A stretch of 64,000 nucleotides of DNA from Lewinella sp. W8 (GCF_004375085.3 NZ_SNAQ03000013.1:1-64000); one strand, 5' to 3'. Shown: positions 44,055 to 52,940, numbered from the stretch's first letter. Notes: generated by a model not told the origin, from the letters alone. Numbers and translations: made by a program.

Positions 44055-46328
44055 ATGGGTAATAAGACCCCAATGACGGTGAACTTCGAACTGCCAAACG
44101 GGCGCGAAGTGATCATCGAAACCGGTAAGCTGGCCACCCAGGCCGACGGCTCCGTCGTCGTACGCTGTGGTAAGACCATGCTTTTCTGTTCTGCCGTCTC
44201 CTCTACTTCCGTGCGGGAAGGACAATCCTTCTTCCCCCTCAGCGTAGACTACCAGGAGAAATTCGCGGCCGCCGGCCGCATCCCCGGCAACTTCTTCCGC
44301 CGGGAAGCCCGCCTGAACGACTACGAAATCCTCATCAGTCGTTTGGTCGACCGCGCCATCCGCCCCCTCTTCCCCAAGGGATACATGTTCGACACCCAGA
44401 TCATCATCAACCTGATCTCCCTCGATGAGGAGGTGATGCCCGATGCCCTGGCCGGCCTGGCCGCCAGCGCGGCCCTGATGGTATCCAACATCCCCTTCGC
44501 CGGCCCCATCTCCGAATGCCGGGTCGCCCGCATCGACGGTGAATACGTCGTTAACCCCGACCGGTCCAAGCTGGCCGACGCGGATCTTGACGTCATCGTT
44601 GCCGCCGACAAGGACAACATCATGATGGTGGAAGGAGAAGGTAAGGAAGTCGACGAAGCCGCCCTCTTGGGCGCCCTTAAGGCCGGTCACGAAGTCATCA
44701 AGACGATGTGCGAAGCCCAGATGAAACTACGCGAAATGGTGGGCGACAAGGCCATCACCCGCGAAGTGGAAATCGTCGAACTGGACGAAGACATCTACAA
44801 CATCGTTGCCGGTATCGCCAAAGATCCCATCCTGGAGGTGGCCCGTGGCGAGCTCAACAAGGCCGAACGTAAAGCCGCCTTCAAGAAAGTCAAGGAGGAT
44901 TACAAAGAAGCCATACTCGAAGCGAAGGGTGAAGAATGGGTCGAAGAAAATGGTGAGCAACTCAGCATGGCCTACGACAAGCTGCAGAAAACCACCATTC
45001 GGAACATGGTCCTCCAGGAAAAGAAACGCCTGGACGGTCGTGCCTTTGATCAGGTACGCCCCATCTGGACGGAAGTTGATTACCTGCCTGCCGCCCACGG
45101 CTCGGCCATCTTCAACCGCGGAGAAACCCAGTCACTGACCAGCCTTACCCTGGGTACGAAGACCGATCAGGCGATGGTTGACATTGCCTACGAAAACACC
45201 TACTCCGACTTCATCCTGCACTACAACTTCCCCGCCTACTCCGTGGGGGAGACCAAGCCGATGCGCGGCCCCGGCCGTCGTGAGGTTGGTCACGCCAACC
45301 TGGCCGCCCGCTCCATCAAGCAGGTACTGCCCGAAGAAATGACCCACACCATTCGCCTGGTATCCGACATTATGGAGTCCAACGGCTCCAGTTCCATGGC
45401 CACCGTTTGTGCCGGCTCCCTGGCACTGATGGACGGCGGTGTGCCCATCAAGCGTCCCGTTGCGGGTATCGCCATGGGGATGATCGCCGAAGGAGGCGAT
45501 ATCGCCATCCTTTCCGACATCCTCGGCGACGAGGACGCCCTCGGAGATATGGACTTCAAACTGACCGGAACCGACCAGGGAATCACGGCCTGCCAGATGG
45601 ACATCAAGATCGATGGCCTTCCCTACGAGCAACTCGAACAGGCCCTTGAACAGGCGCGGGTTGGTCGTCTGCACATCCTCGGAGAGATGAACAAGACCCT
45701 CGCCGAACCCCGCGAGGACCTCAAGCCGCACGCTCCCCGGATCGTGAAGCTGATCATCGACAAGAGCTTCATCGGTGCCGTTATCGGTCCCGGTGGTAAG
45801 ATCATTCAGGAGCTCCAGGAGCTTACCGGTACGAACATCAACATTGATGAGATCGACGGTAAGGGACACGTTGCCATCGCCTCCAGCGATAAGGCCAGCA
45901 TCGATGATGCCGTCGCCCGGATCAAGAAGATCACCTTCACCCCCGAGGTGGGTGGTGTCTACACTGGTGTCGTGAAAACCATCATGCCCTACGGTGTATT
46001 CGTTGGTTTCGAAGGCGGTAAGGACGGTCTCCTCCACGTGAGTGAGATGAGCCACAGCCGGATCGATAACGTCGAAGACGTGTTCAGCGAAGGTGACGAA
46101 GTAACCTTCAAGATCGTTGACATCGACGAGCGTACCGGTAAACTGCGCCTGAGCCGCAAGGCCATCATGCCCCGCGCCGACGGAACCATCCCCACGGATG
46201 AGGAACTGGAAGCCGAGCGTAAGGCCGCCAATGATCGCCCCCGCCGGGATCGTGGTGATCGTGGCGACCGCCGTCGCGGCGGCGACCGCCGCGGAGGCGG
46301 CCGTCGTGATCGTCGCGACCGCGATTAA
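44055..46328 (+). CDS. pnp: Polyribonucleotide nucleotidyltransferase (PNPase)
   Basis: Phosphorolytic 3'-5' exoribonuclease, 757 residues. It has two RNase PH domains (about 10-220 and 320-550), with FFRREARLNDYEILISRLVDRA in the first and GKTMLFCSAV near the start. A KH domain (FIGAVIGPGGKIIQELQ) and an S1 domain (GVYTGVVKTIMPYGVFVGFEGGKDGLLHVSEM) follow. The C-terminal tail is Arg/Gly/Asp rich, probably an RNA-binding extension. The ATG at 44055 was chosen because an upstream in-frame ATG at 43902 adds residues unrelated to the family. C-rich codon use suggests high expression. Confidence 0.96.
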   Translation: MGNKTPMTVNFELPNGREVIIETGKLATQADGSVVVRCGKTMLFCSAVSSTSVREGQSFFPLSVDYQEKFAAAGRIPGNFFRREARLNDYEILISRLVDRAIRPLFPKGYMFDTQIIINLISLDEEVMPDALAGLAASAALMVSNIPFAGPISECRVARIDGEYVVNPDRSKLADADLDVIVAADKDNIMMVEGEGKEVDEAALLGALKAGHEVIKTMCEAQMKLREMVGDKAITREVEIVELDEDIYNIVAGIAKDPILEVARGELNKAERKAAFKKVKEDYKEAILEAKGEEWVEENGEQLSMAYDKLQKTTIRNMVLQEKKRLDGRAFDQVRPIWTEVDYLPAAHGSAIFNRGETQSLTSLTLGTKTDQAMVDIAYENTYSDFILHYNFPAYSVGETKPMRGPGRREVGHANLAARSIKQVLPEEMTHTIRLVSDIMESNGSSSMATVCAGSLALMDGGVPIKRPVAGIAMGMIAEGGDIAILSDILGDEDALGDMDFKLTGTDQGITACQMDIKIDGLPYEQLEQALEQARVGRLHILGEMNKTLAEPREDLKPHAPRIVKLIIDKSFIGAVIGPGGKIIQELQELTGTNINIDEIDGKGHVAIASSDKASIDDAVARIKKITFTPEVGGVYTGVVKTIMPYGVFVGFEGGKDGLLHVSEMSHSRIDNVEDVFSEGDEVTFKIVDIDERTGKLRLSRKAIMPRADGTIPTDEELEAERKAANDRPRRDRGDRGDRRRGGDRRGGGRRDRRDRD

Positions 46329-46353
46329 TCCGAAGGAATGTAACCGATAAAAA

Positions 46354-46390
46354 GCGCCCCGTAGCCCTGCTGCGGGGCGTTTTTCTTTTG
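46354..46390 (+). terminator. Terminator after pnp
   Basis: GCGCCCCG (46354-46361) pairs with CGGGGCGT (46373-46380), with TAGC/GCTG extending the stem; TTTTTCTTTT follows. Confidence 0.9.
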
Positions 46391-46453
46391 GCAGAATTAA
46401 ACGTCCCGTGGGCGTAGTTTCCTGAAATGAGAGGATGGCCGAAAAACCCTGTA

Positions 46454-46502
46454 TTTACTTTTGAGTAAACTGTATAATTCAAGTGTTTACTAATTGATAA
46501 AC
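46454..46502 (+). promoter_or_regulatory. Inverted repeats upstream of the XRE-Fic gene
   Basis: AGTAAAC (46464-46470) and GTTTACT (46485-46491) form a 7-bp inverted repeat 14 nt apart. TTTACT/AGTAAA (46454-46469) overlaps the left arm, and GTTTA/TAAAC (46485-46502) the right. The start codon is at 46532. The HTH domain of the encoded protein may bind here. Confidence 0.55.
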
Positions 46503-46531
46503 TTTGTCGTCTCTCCTCTTGTTTCCCGATC

Positions 46532-47728
46532 ATGGAACCACCAGTACAAGCCGGCCAAAGTATCTCCAATGAATTTCTGAAGGATTTGAAAATTGATCTC
46601 CTGGAGGAGATTAAAGGGCAAATGAGGGAAGCGGATCTGAACCGTACTCAGCTGGCCAAGCAGCTGGGCGTCTCCAAGGGCTACGTATCTCAGTTACTGA
46701 ACGGCAAATCAAGTCAGAGCCTTGATCAGTTAGTTTCAATTGTCGTTACTCTGGGAAAGTATCCACAACTGTCTTTGGTGAGTTCTCCCGCCAGGGAATA
46801 TGCCCCCAGCAGCTCACAAGCTTCCTTGGTGGCAGATCAGGAGCAGAAATACGGGCTGCCGCCATTTCTTCCCGACAGTAATCTTCCACTCCTTCAAGAA
46901 TTACCGGTCGTCCGGGAGGTCGTAGCACTTAAGCAGCAAATTGACGATTTGCGACCCATTCCGGAACACCGGGCGAAACAGCTACTACAAAAATTTCGGT
47001 ACGCCTGGAATTTCACCTCCAATGCCATTGAAGGTAATCAGCTAACCTACGGTGAAACCCTGATGCTAATCCGCCAGGGGTTAACGGCTAAGGGTAAACC
47101 CCTCAAGGACCATCTGGACGTCGAGGGACACGAGAAAGCCGTTGATATGGTGCTGTCGATGATTAAGGAAGACCGCCCGCTGACTCAGCATACCGTGCGG
47201 CAATTACACCAGGTCTTGTTGGTGAAAAGTTATCAACAACGCTTCCTGAACGAGGATAATAAGTATGTATTTCGGACCATCAATATAGGGGTCTATAAGC
47301 GGCAACCTAATCACGTCGTGACGGCCGCTGGCAGTATTCACTATTACGCGGACCCCGCAGAAGTTCCCGCAAGAATGCGGGGGCTCCTGGATTGGTATGC
47401 TCGGGTTAAAGATGAAGGGAAACTGTCACCCTTGGTAATTGCGGCCATTCTGCACCACGAACTTGTGGCCATTCACCCCTTCGACGATGGTAACGGTAGA
47501 ATGGGGCGGATCCTCATGAATTATGCGCTGATGAGCACGGGTTATCCCCCAATCGTTATTCCCCTGAAGGAACGGGAAGCCTACTACCGGGCGCTGACGG
47601 TGGCCGATCAGGGAAATTTTCAACCCCTGCTTGATTACCTTGGAAAGCACCTCCTAATCAGCCTCCACGTACAGCGCTCAGCCGCCCGCGGAGAAAGAAT
47701 TTATCCCTATCAATGGGACGAATCATGA
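46532..47728 (+). CDS. Fic-domain protein with N-terminal XRE helix-turn-helix
   Basis: 398 residues. Residues 38-60 form a Cro/C1-type helix-turn-helix (TQLAKQLGVSKGYVSQLLNG). A Fic N-terminal helical region follows, carrying the inhibitory motif SNAIEGN (163-169), and the catalytic loop HPFDDGNGRMGR (315-326) matches HPFx(D/E)GNGRxxR. Fic enzymes transfer AMP from ATP to protein targets; the inhibitory helix keeps them off. The fusion suggests a self-regulating gene, and inverted repeats lie just upstream. No antitoxin gene is next to it, as expected when the inhibitory helix is in cis. Confidence 0.93.
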   Translation: MEPPVQAGQSISNEFLKDLKIDLLEEIKGQMREADLNRTQLAKQLGVSKGYVSQLLNGKSSQSLDQLVSIVVTLGKYPQLSLVSSPAREYAPSSSQASLVADQEQKYGLPPFLPDSNLPLLQELPVVREVVALKQQIDDLRPIPEHRAKQLLQKFRYAWNFTSNAIEGNQLTYGETLMLIRQGLTAKGKPLKDHLDVEGHEKAVDMVLSMIKEDRPLTQHTVRQLHQVLLVKSYQQRFLNEDNKYVFRTINIGVYKRQPNHVVTAAGSIHYYADPAEVPARMRGLLDWYARVKDEGKLSPLVIAAILHHELVAIHPFDDGNGRMGRILMNYALMSTGYPPIVIPLKEREAYYRALTVADQGNFQPLLDYLGKHLLISLHVQRSAARGERIYPYQWDES

Positions 47729-47759
47729 CGGGCTGCCTACCTTGGCGCAAAGCTCAATC

Positions 47760-48767
47760 ATGCCAAATAAAAAGCTCCTGCTCGCCAAGCGTCCCGTAGG
47801 GATGCCAGACCCCGACACCTGGAACCTCGTCAGCGAAGAAATACCCACTCCCGGGCCGGGAGAAATCGTTATCCAAAATCACTACGTTTCCCTGGACCCC
47901 GCCATGCGGGGCTGGATGAACGACAGCCGTTCCTACATCCCTCCCGTACAGCTTGGGGAAGTCATGCGGGCGGGGACCATCGGAGTGGTGGTGGCCGCCA
48001 ACGAGCACCCGAAGTATAAGGTCGGAGATGTCCTCACTGGCTGGGGTGGGGTACAGCAGTACTCCCTGACCAACGGAGATAATTACTACGCCGTCGACAC
48101 ATCGCTCGCCCCCATGCCCACCTACATCGGTACGCTGGGTATGCCGGGAATGACGGCCTATTTCGGGATCCTCGAGGTGGGCAAGATCAAAGAAGGTGAC
48201 GTCGTGCTGATCTCCGGCGCCGCCGGCGCCGTAGGTAGCGTGGCCGGGCAGATCGCTAAAGTCAAGGGATGTACCGTGATCGGCATCGCCGGTGGTCCCG
48301 AAAAATGCGCTTATCTCGTAGATGAACTGGGCTTTGACGGAGCCATCGACTACAAGAACGAAAACGTGTACGCCGGAATCAAGCAGCACTGCCCCAAGGG
48401 CATCGATGTCTACTTCGATAACGTTGGGGGAGACATCCTGGACGCGGCCCTGAGTCGCCTCCGCCTCCACGCCCGGGTGGTGATCTGCGGGGCAATATCC
48501 CAGTACAATAATACCTCGGCGGTCAAGGGACCCAGTAATTATCTATCCCTCCTCGTAAACCGGGCGACCATGCAGGGCATGGTGGTTATGGATTACGCCA
48601 AGGGCTACCGGGAGGCCGCCATGAATATGGGACAGTGGATGATGCAGGGCAAACTCAAAAGCCGCGAGGACGTCTACGAGGGGATCGAGAATTTTTACGA
48701 AACCTTCCAGCGCCTGTTCACCGGAGAGAAACGCGGGAAGCTAGTCCTGAAGGTCATCGAAGAGTAG
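47760..48767 (+). CDS. NADP-dependent medium-chain oxidoreductase (PTGR/CurA-like)
   Basis: 335 residues of the zinc-independent medium-chain dehydrogenase group that reduces 2-alkenals or prostaglandin-like enones with NADPH. KLLLAKRPVGMPDPDTWNLV opens the chain; the substrate domain contains SLDPAMRGWMNDSRSYIPPVQLGEVMRAG and the nucleotide site VVLISGAAGAVGSVAGQIAKV. Zn ligands are absent. The ATG at 47760 was chosen over a TTG at 47742. It may share a transcript with the MBL lipoprotein gene 5 bp downstream. Confidence 0.92.
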   Translation: MPNKKLLLAKRPVGMPDPDTWNLVSEEIPTPGPGEIVIQNHYVSLDPAMRGWMNDSRSYIPPVQLGEVMRAGTIGVVVAANEHPKYKVGDVLTGWGGVQQYSLTNGDNYYAVDTSLAPMPTYIGTLGMPGMTAYFGILEVGKIKEGDVVLISGAAGAVGSVAGQIAKVKGCTVIGIAGGPEKCAYLVDELGFDGAIDYKNENVYAGIKQHCPKGIDVYFDNVGGDILDAALSRLRLHARVVICGAISQYNNTSAVKGPSNYLSLLVNRATMQGMVVMDYAKGYREAAMNMGQWMMQGKLKSREDVYEGIENFYETFQRLFTGEKRGKLVLKVIEE

Positions 48768-48772
48768 GAAAG

Positions 48773-49759
48773 ATGACCATCCATCTCCTGCTGGTCGTGT
48801 TTGGATTTATCCTGCTGAATGCTTGTTCGGAGCAAGTAAATACCGATGCACTCCCACTCGGTCATCGGCAAGATACGTTGGCGCCCCCCCTGGCCACCAC
48901 CACTTCCCTGATCGTATTGGGAAACGTGCAGGATGCCGGGTCTCCCCATGCGGCCTGCCGGAAGGATTGCTGTGCCGATCTTTTTGCTCATCCCGACCCC
49001 ACCCGTCGGGTCGTTTCCCTGGGGGTGGCGGCACCGGCTGACGAGGCCAATTACCTTTTCGAGGCCAGCCCGGATTTATCCATCCAGATGAAGTGGTTAA
49101 AGCAGTTTACCGGAACCGACCACGAAACGCCCTCTGGCATCTTTCTCACCCACGCGCACATCGGGCACTACGCCGGCCTGATGTACCTGGGAAAGGAGGC
49201 CATGAACGCCGATAGCGTTCCCACCTACGTCATGCCCCGGATGGAACAATTCCTTACCCAAAATGGACCCTGGGGACAGCTGGTCTCCACCGGTAACGTT
49301 AAACTCTCGCCCCTCCGGGACGGCCGTGCCGTGACCCTGGACGGTCAGGTGGTCGTAACTCCCTTTCTGGTGCCCCATCGCGACGAGTACTCGGAAACGG
49401 TCGGTTACCGAATTTCGGGCCCCAGAAAGACGGCCATCTTTCTACCCGACATTGATAAATGGGAGAAATTCGCGACGGATATCAATCGCCTCATCGAATC
49501 CGTTGATTACGCTTTTCTGGACGCAACTTTCTTTGACGCGGCGGAACTCAATACCCGAGACATCAGCCAAATTCCCCATCCCTTCGTGGTGGAGAGCCTG
49601 GCGCGATTCGCGTCCCTGTCCGCCGAAGATCGAAATAAGGTCCACTTCATCCACTTCAACCACACCAATCGCCTGCTTGACCCGAGGGCTGAGGAAACCC
49701 GCAGAGTAGAAGCTGCCGGAATGCACGTAGCCCGGCTGTTTGACGTCTTTGAGCTGTAA
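48773..49759 (+). CDS. Metallo-beta-lactamase-fold lipoprotein (PqqB-like)
   Basis: 328 residues. The signal peptide ends in a lipobox (LLNAC, Cys18). The MBL fold is recognised by GNVQDAGSPHA, then HAHIGH at 127-132 in place of the usual HxHxDH, so the Asp ligand is replaced by Gly; further His occur in VPHRDEYSETVGYRI and HFIHFNHTN. The overall pattern resembles PqqB, but with Gly for Asp only one metal may bind. It starts 5 bp after the oxidoreductase gene and is convergent with argH. Confidence 0.85.
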   Translation: MTIHLLLVVFGFILLNACSEQVNTDALPLGHRQDTLAPPLATTTSLIVLGNVQDAGSPHAACRKDCCADLFAHPDPTRRVVSLGVAAPADEANYLFEASPDLSIQMKWLKQFTGTDHETPSGIFLTHAHIGHYAGLMYLGKEAMNADSVPTYVMPRMEQFLTQNGPWGQLVSTGNVKLSPLRDGRAVTLDGQVVVTPFLVPHRDEYSETVGYRISGPRKTAIFLPDIDKWEKFATDINRLIESVDYAFLDATFFDAAELNTRDISQIPHPFVVESLARFASLSAEDRNKVHFIHFNHTNRLLDPRAEETRRVEAAGMHVARLFDVFEL

Positions 49760-49761
49760 AC

Positions 49762-51105
49762 TTAGCCGTTTGCCAGTTGGGTGAGGGCCGCATCGGCCCG
49801 CGCGAAATTGAAGGTCTTGATTACCCCGGCGAGTTTCTCCCGAATCCGGTCGTTGCCGAGGTTACCGAGGCTCCCCAGGTGGGTGTGTTTCAGTTCGGTG
49901 GGGGGCACGAAGGTACCGGCCTCAATGTCTCGTCCCACCTTCGTATAGGCGTCCCGGAAGGGAACGCCTTGCAGCACCAGTTCATTAACGGCCTCCACCG
50001 AGTAGAGGTAGACGTAGCGTGGATCGGTGGGAAGTTTTTGGGCGTGAACGCGGGTGCGGGGTAGTGCATAGGATGCAATCGCCAATCCATCCTCGAGTTG
50101 ATCCAGGGCGGGGAAGATGGCTTCCTTCAGCAGCTGAAAATCCCGGTGGTAGCCACTCGGGAGGTTCGTCGTTAGTTGACTCATCTGGGCCGGCAGGGAC
50201 TGAAGGAGGTTACAGCGCCCCCGGAGTAATTCGAATACGTCGGGGTTCTTCTTGTGCGGCATGATGCTGGATCCCGTCGTCAGCTCCGGGGGTAACTGAA
50301 GGAAACCGAAATTCTGACTGCTGTACAGACATACGTCCATGGCCATCTTTCCGAGCGTTTGGGCGATCCCGGCGATGGCGTAGGCCAGGTGGAGTTCCGT
50401 TTTGCCGCGGCCCATCTGGGCCGCCACCACGTTCACTACCGGAGCGGAAAAGCCCAGTAGTTCGGTCGTGCGATCACGATCTAGTGGAAAGCTGGACCCG
50501 TAGCCCGCCGCGGACCCCAGCGGATTTTGGTCCACGATGTCGTACACTCCCCGCCATAGCTTCAGGTCGTCCACGAAGGCTTCTGCGTAGGCCCCGAACC
50601 ACAGTCCGAAACTGCTCACCATGGCCACCTGCAGGTGAGTATAGCCCGGGATGAGCTTTTCGGCGTGGGTGTCGCTCAACTCCAGTAAAGAGTTGCTCAG
50701 GGCTTCCGTTTGCGCTACGATATTCTTGATCCGGTGCCGGAAATACAGTCGCAAATCCACGAGTACCTGATCGTTTCTACTCCGACCGCTGTGGATTTTT
50801 TTTCCGTCATCACCCAGGGCCCGGGTGAGCATGAGCTCTACCTGGCTGTGGACGTCCTCCACCCCCTCTTCGATGAGGAAGTCTCCCTTACTTGCGCGTT
50901 GATACAGCTCCCGCAGTTCCGCCTGGCACCTGCGGTGAGCGCCCTCGTCCAGCAAACCCACCTCGTGCAACATGCTGATGTGCGCCAAGGAGCCAAGAAT
51001 GTCGAAGGGAGCTAGTTCGAGGTCAAGCTCGCGGTCACGCCCCACGGTGAAATCCGCAATGCGTTGATCAAGGTCGTAGTCTTTTTCCCAAAGTTTTGTG
51101 GCCAT
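49762..51105 (-). CDS. argH: Argininosuccinate lyase
   Basis: Last step of arginine synthesis: argininosuccinate to arginine and fumarate. 447 residues with KLWEKDYDLDQRIADFTVGRD at the start, KIHSGRSRNDQVLVDLRL, the catalytic GYTHLQVAMVSSFG region, and the fumarase/lyase signature GSSIMPHKKNPD. No other arg genes are in the window. A TAGCTTTG box on the minus strand (51110-51117) ends 4 nt before the ATG. A GGCACCTGCG copy lies inside the gene at 50925-50934. Confidence 0.96.
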   Translation of the reverse strand: MATKLWEKDYDLDQRIADFTVGRDRELDLELAPFDILGSLAHISMLHEVGLLDEGAHRRCQAELRELYQRASKGDFLIEEGVEDVHSQVELMLTRALGDDGKKIHSGRSRNDQVLVDLRLYFRHRIKNIVAQTEALSNSLLELSDTHAEKLIPGYTHLQVAMVSSFGLWFGAYAEAFVDDLKLWRGVYDIVDQNPLGSAAGYGSSFPLDRDRTTELLGFSAPVVNVVAAQMGRGKTELHLAYAIAGIAQTLGKMAMDVCLYSSQNFGFLQLPPELTTGSSIMPHKKNPDVFELLRGRCNLLQSLPAQMSQLTTNLPSGYHRDFQLLKEAIFPALDQLEDGLAIASYALPRTRVHAQKLPTDPRYVYLYSVEAVNELVLQGVPFRDAYTKVGRDIEAGTFVPPTELKHTHLGSLGNLGNDRIREKLAGVIKTFNFARADAALTQLANG

Positions 51106-51109
51106 GGGG

Positions 51110-51117
51110 CAAAGCTA
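51110..51117 (-). promoter_or_regulatory. TAnnTTTG box four bases before the argH ATG
   Basis: On the minus strand TAGCTTTG ends 4 nt before the start codon at 51105, giving an essentially leaderless transcript if used. Confidence 0.5.
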
Positions 51118-51174
51118 CGGAAACCGGGGTTGAGGTGTACGATGCTGATCTGTAGTAATACAATTCCTTATGCA

Positions 51175-51230
51175 GTAGCGACGACTTCAGCCGTTGAGAT
51201 GAACCTTTCGCCGGATAAATCCGGCGCCAT
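51175..51230 (+). repeat. REP element upstream of the RAYT gene
   Basis: A 56-bp element (GTAGCGACGACTTCAGCCGT, then the 18-bp hairpin CGCCGGATAAATCCGGCG). It has lost its right terminal CTAC (reads CCAT) and has one mismatch in the first hairpin compared with the copies at 51969-52250. Confidence 0.9.
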
Positions 51231-51960
51231 TAATCAAACATTTGTTGGTGAAAGTGAAATATTTCAACTAAATTCAAAACAAAAATTGAATAAGTCATTT
51301 TACCGTAGCCGATTACCCCATCTTGTCCCAACCGGAGGAACCTTTTTTATCACTTGTCGACTAAAGGGAGCTATTCCGATGAATTTGATGAGGCAGCTAC
51401 GAAATGCAAAAAGGACGGAGCAGGAGCGAATAGGAAATTCAAAAAGAACAAAAGCAGAACAGCAGCGACTAATCAAGCATCAAGAAATAAAGTTTTTCCA
51501 AAGAATGGATGCGGTGATGGATTGTGCATCTGGAGATGGTTGCGTTTTAGGAGACCCAACTGTAGCAGGGATTTTATTTAAGTACCTGTTGAACCTAGAT
51601 GGGAATGGGTTTTCAATTGTTGCCTTCTGCATTATGCCAAACCATTTACACCTCTTGCTGAGCCTTGGGACTCAGTTGTATGATAAGTCAGGTAGACTAA
51701 AATCTACCGAATTAACGGAAAAGGAATACAAACCTTTGCACGAGATAATGAAAGGAATTAAGGGAGGTTCTGCGAGGCAGATAAACCTCTATCTTGGACG
51801 AACCGGGCCTCTTTGGCAAAAAGATAGCTATGATCGCCTCATCAGGGATGAGCGGTCATTGCAAAATTCGTTGGGATACATTCTGAATAATCCCGTTAAG
51901 GCAGGAATTGTAGAAAATTCTTCAGACTACGAATTCACCTATGTAGCACCCAATCGCTGA
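51199..51960 (+). CDS. REP-associated tyrosine transposase (RAYT, Y1/HUH family)
   Basis: IS200-like single-strand transposase domesticated with REP elements. The catalytic fold runs from FYRSRLPHLVPTGGTFFITCRL, through the HUH motif MPNHLHLLL, to the tyrosine in WQKDSYDRLIRDE and the end YILNNPVKAGIV. The ATG at 51199 gives 253 residues, but its first codons lie inside the upstream REP, so a TTG at 51286 (224 residues, just before NKSFYRSRL) may be the real start. It is flanked by one REP upstream and three downstream. AT-rich codons differ from those of neighbouring genes. Confidence 0.92.
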   Translation: MNLSPDKSGAINQTFVGESEIFQLNSKQKLNKSFYRSRLPHLVPTGGTFFITCRLKGAIPMNLMRQLRNAKRTEQERIGNSKRTKAEQQRLIKHQEIKFFQRMDAVMDCASGDGCVLGDPTVAGILFKYLLNLDGNGFSIVAFCIMPNHLHLLLSLGTQLYDKSGRLKSTELTEKEYKPLHEIMKGIKGGSARQINLYLGRTGPLWQKDSYDRLIRDERSLQNSLGYILNNPVKAGIVENSSDYEFTYVAPNR

Positions 51961-51968
51961 CTAACTCT

Positions 51969-52250
51969 GTAGCGACGGCTTCAGCCGTTGAGGTCTGCCT
52001 TTCGCCGGATAAATCCGGCGCTACTGAGAATGGTTAAATTTAGCCAAAAGTGAGAAGTTGATAAGAACGCTTAAAGATGCGGTAGCGACGGCTTCAGCCG
52101 TTGATGTGAACCTTTCGCCGGATAAATCCGGCGCTACTGAGGATGGTTAAGTTTAGCCAAAAGTGAGAAGTTGATAAGAACGCTTAAAGATGCAGTAGCG
52201 ACGGCTTCAGCCGTTGATGTGAACCTTTGGATGGATAAATCCGGCGCTAC
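51969..52250 (+). repeat. Array of three REP elements
   Basis: Elements at 51969-52024, 52082-52137 and 52195-52250 are each 56 bp long. They start GTAGCG and end CGCTAC, and contain the hairpins ACGGCTTCAGCCGT and CGCCGGATAAATCCGGCG. The 57-bp spacers between them are nearly identical (113-bp period). The third copy has lost the left arm of the second hairpin. All point the same way as the upstream copy. Confidence 0.93.
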
Positions 52251-52261
52251 CGGAACGGGTA

Positions 52262-52936
52262 TTACTCATACCAAACGCTAATCTCCTCCAGTCCTTTCCG
52301 GCTAATTTTGGGGACCTGCGCGTCCTCTGCCGGATACCCTACGGGTAGCAGCAAAAAGGGGCGCTCGTTGTCGGGCCGATCCAGTACTTTTTGCAGGAAG
52401 TTCATGGGGCTGGGAGTATGGGTGACCGTAACCAGGCCCGCGTTGTGGATGGCCGAAATGAGGTTGCCGCTGGCCAGTCCCACCGATTCATTTACGTAGT
52501 AATTTTTTTCCTTCTCCCCGGCCGCATTGCGGTCGTAGGCCTTCTTGAATACCACAATGAGGTAGGGCGCGGTGGTCAGGAAGGGTTTGTGCCAGTCCGT
52601 ACCAAACTTTTCGAGGTCCTTTAACCACTCATCGGACATCCGGCCGTGGTAGTTTTCGTATTCCTCTTTCTCCGCCGCTTCCCGAATCTTCGCCTTGACT
52701 TCGGGGTTGGACACCACGCAAAATGTCCAGGGCTGTTTGTTGGCTCCACTGGGGGCCGTGGAGGCCGTTTTGAGGATCAACTCAATCAGCTCCCGGGCGA
52801 CGGGACGATCGCTGAATTCCCGAACGGTGCGCCGCCGGTCCAGCAATTGGTAAAATTCCCGGGCGCGTTCCAGCGCGGTGGAGGAATCCAGTGGAGTGTG
52901 TTGCAGCGGAATGAAGCCATGCGTTGTTTCAGCCAT
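52262..52936 (-). CDS. Iodotyrosine-deiodinase-like nitroreductase-family flavoprotein
   Basis: 224 residues. It belongs to the FMN nitroreductase superfamily: RRRTVREFSDRPV and APSGANKQPWTF bind FMN. The pattern EEYENY, then RMSDEW, GTDWHKPFL, APYLIVVFK and LLPVGYP follows the iodotyrosine deiodinase group. Glu92, Tyr96 and Lys117 keep the spacing (4 and 21 residues) of the mammalian enzyme residues that hold the zwitterion of halotyrosine. The ATG at 52936 was chosen over the longer open frame because GFIPLQHTPLD starts near the family N-terminus. A minus-strand TACTTTTG box ends 4 nt upstream. Confidence 0.88.
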   Translation of the reverse strand: MAETTHGFIPLQHTPLDSSTALERAREFYQLLDRRRTVREFSDRPVARELIELILKTASTAPSGANKQPWTFCVVSNPEVKAKIREAAEKEEYENYHGRMSDEWLKDLEKFGTDWHKPFLTTAPYLIVVFKKAYDRNAAGEKEKNYYVNESVGLASGNLISAIHNAGLVTVTHTPSPMNFLQKVLDRPDNERPFLLLPVGYPAEDAQVPKISRKGLEEISVWYE

Positions 52937-52940
52937 GGCA

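Noticed and set aside
51064-51198. Longer RAYT start overlapping the argH promoter
   Set aside because: The added residues cross the argH start region and the REP; the conserved fold begins much later.
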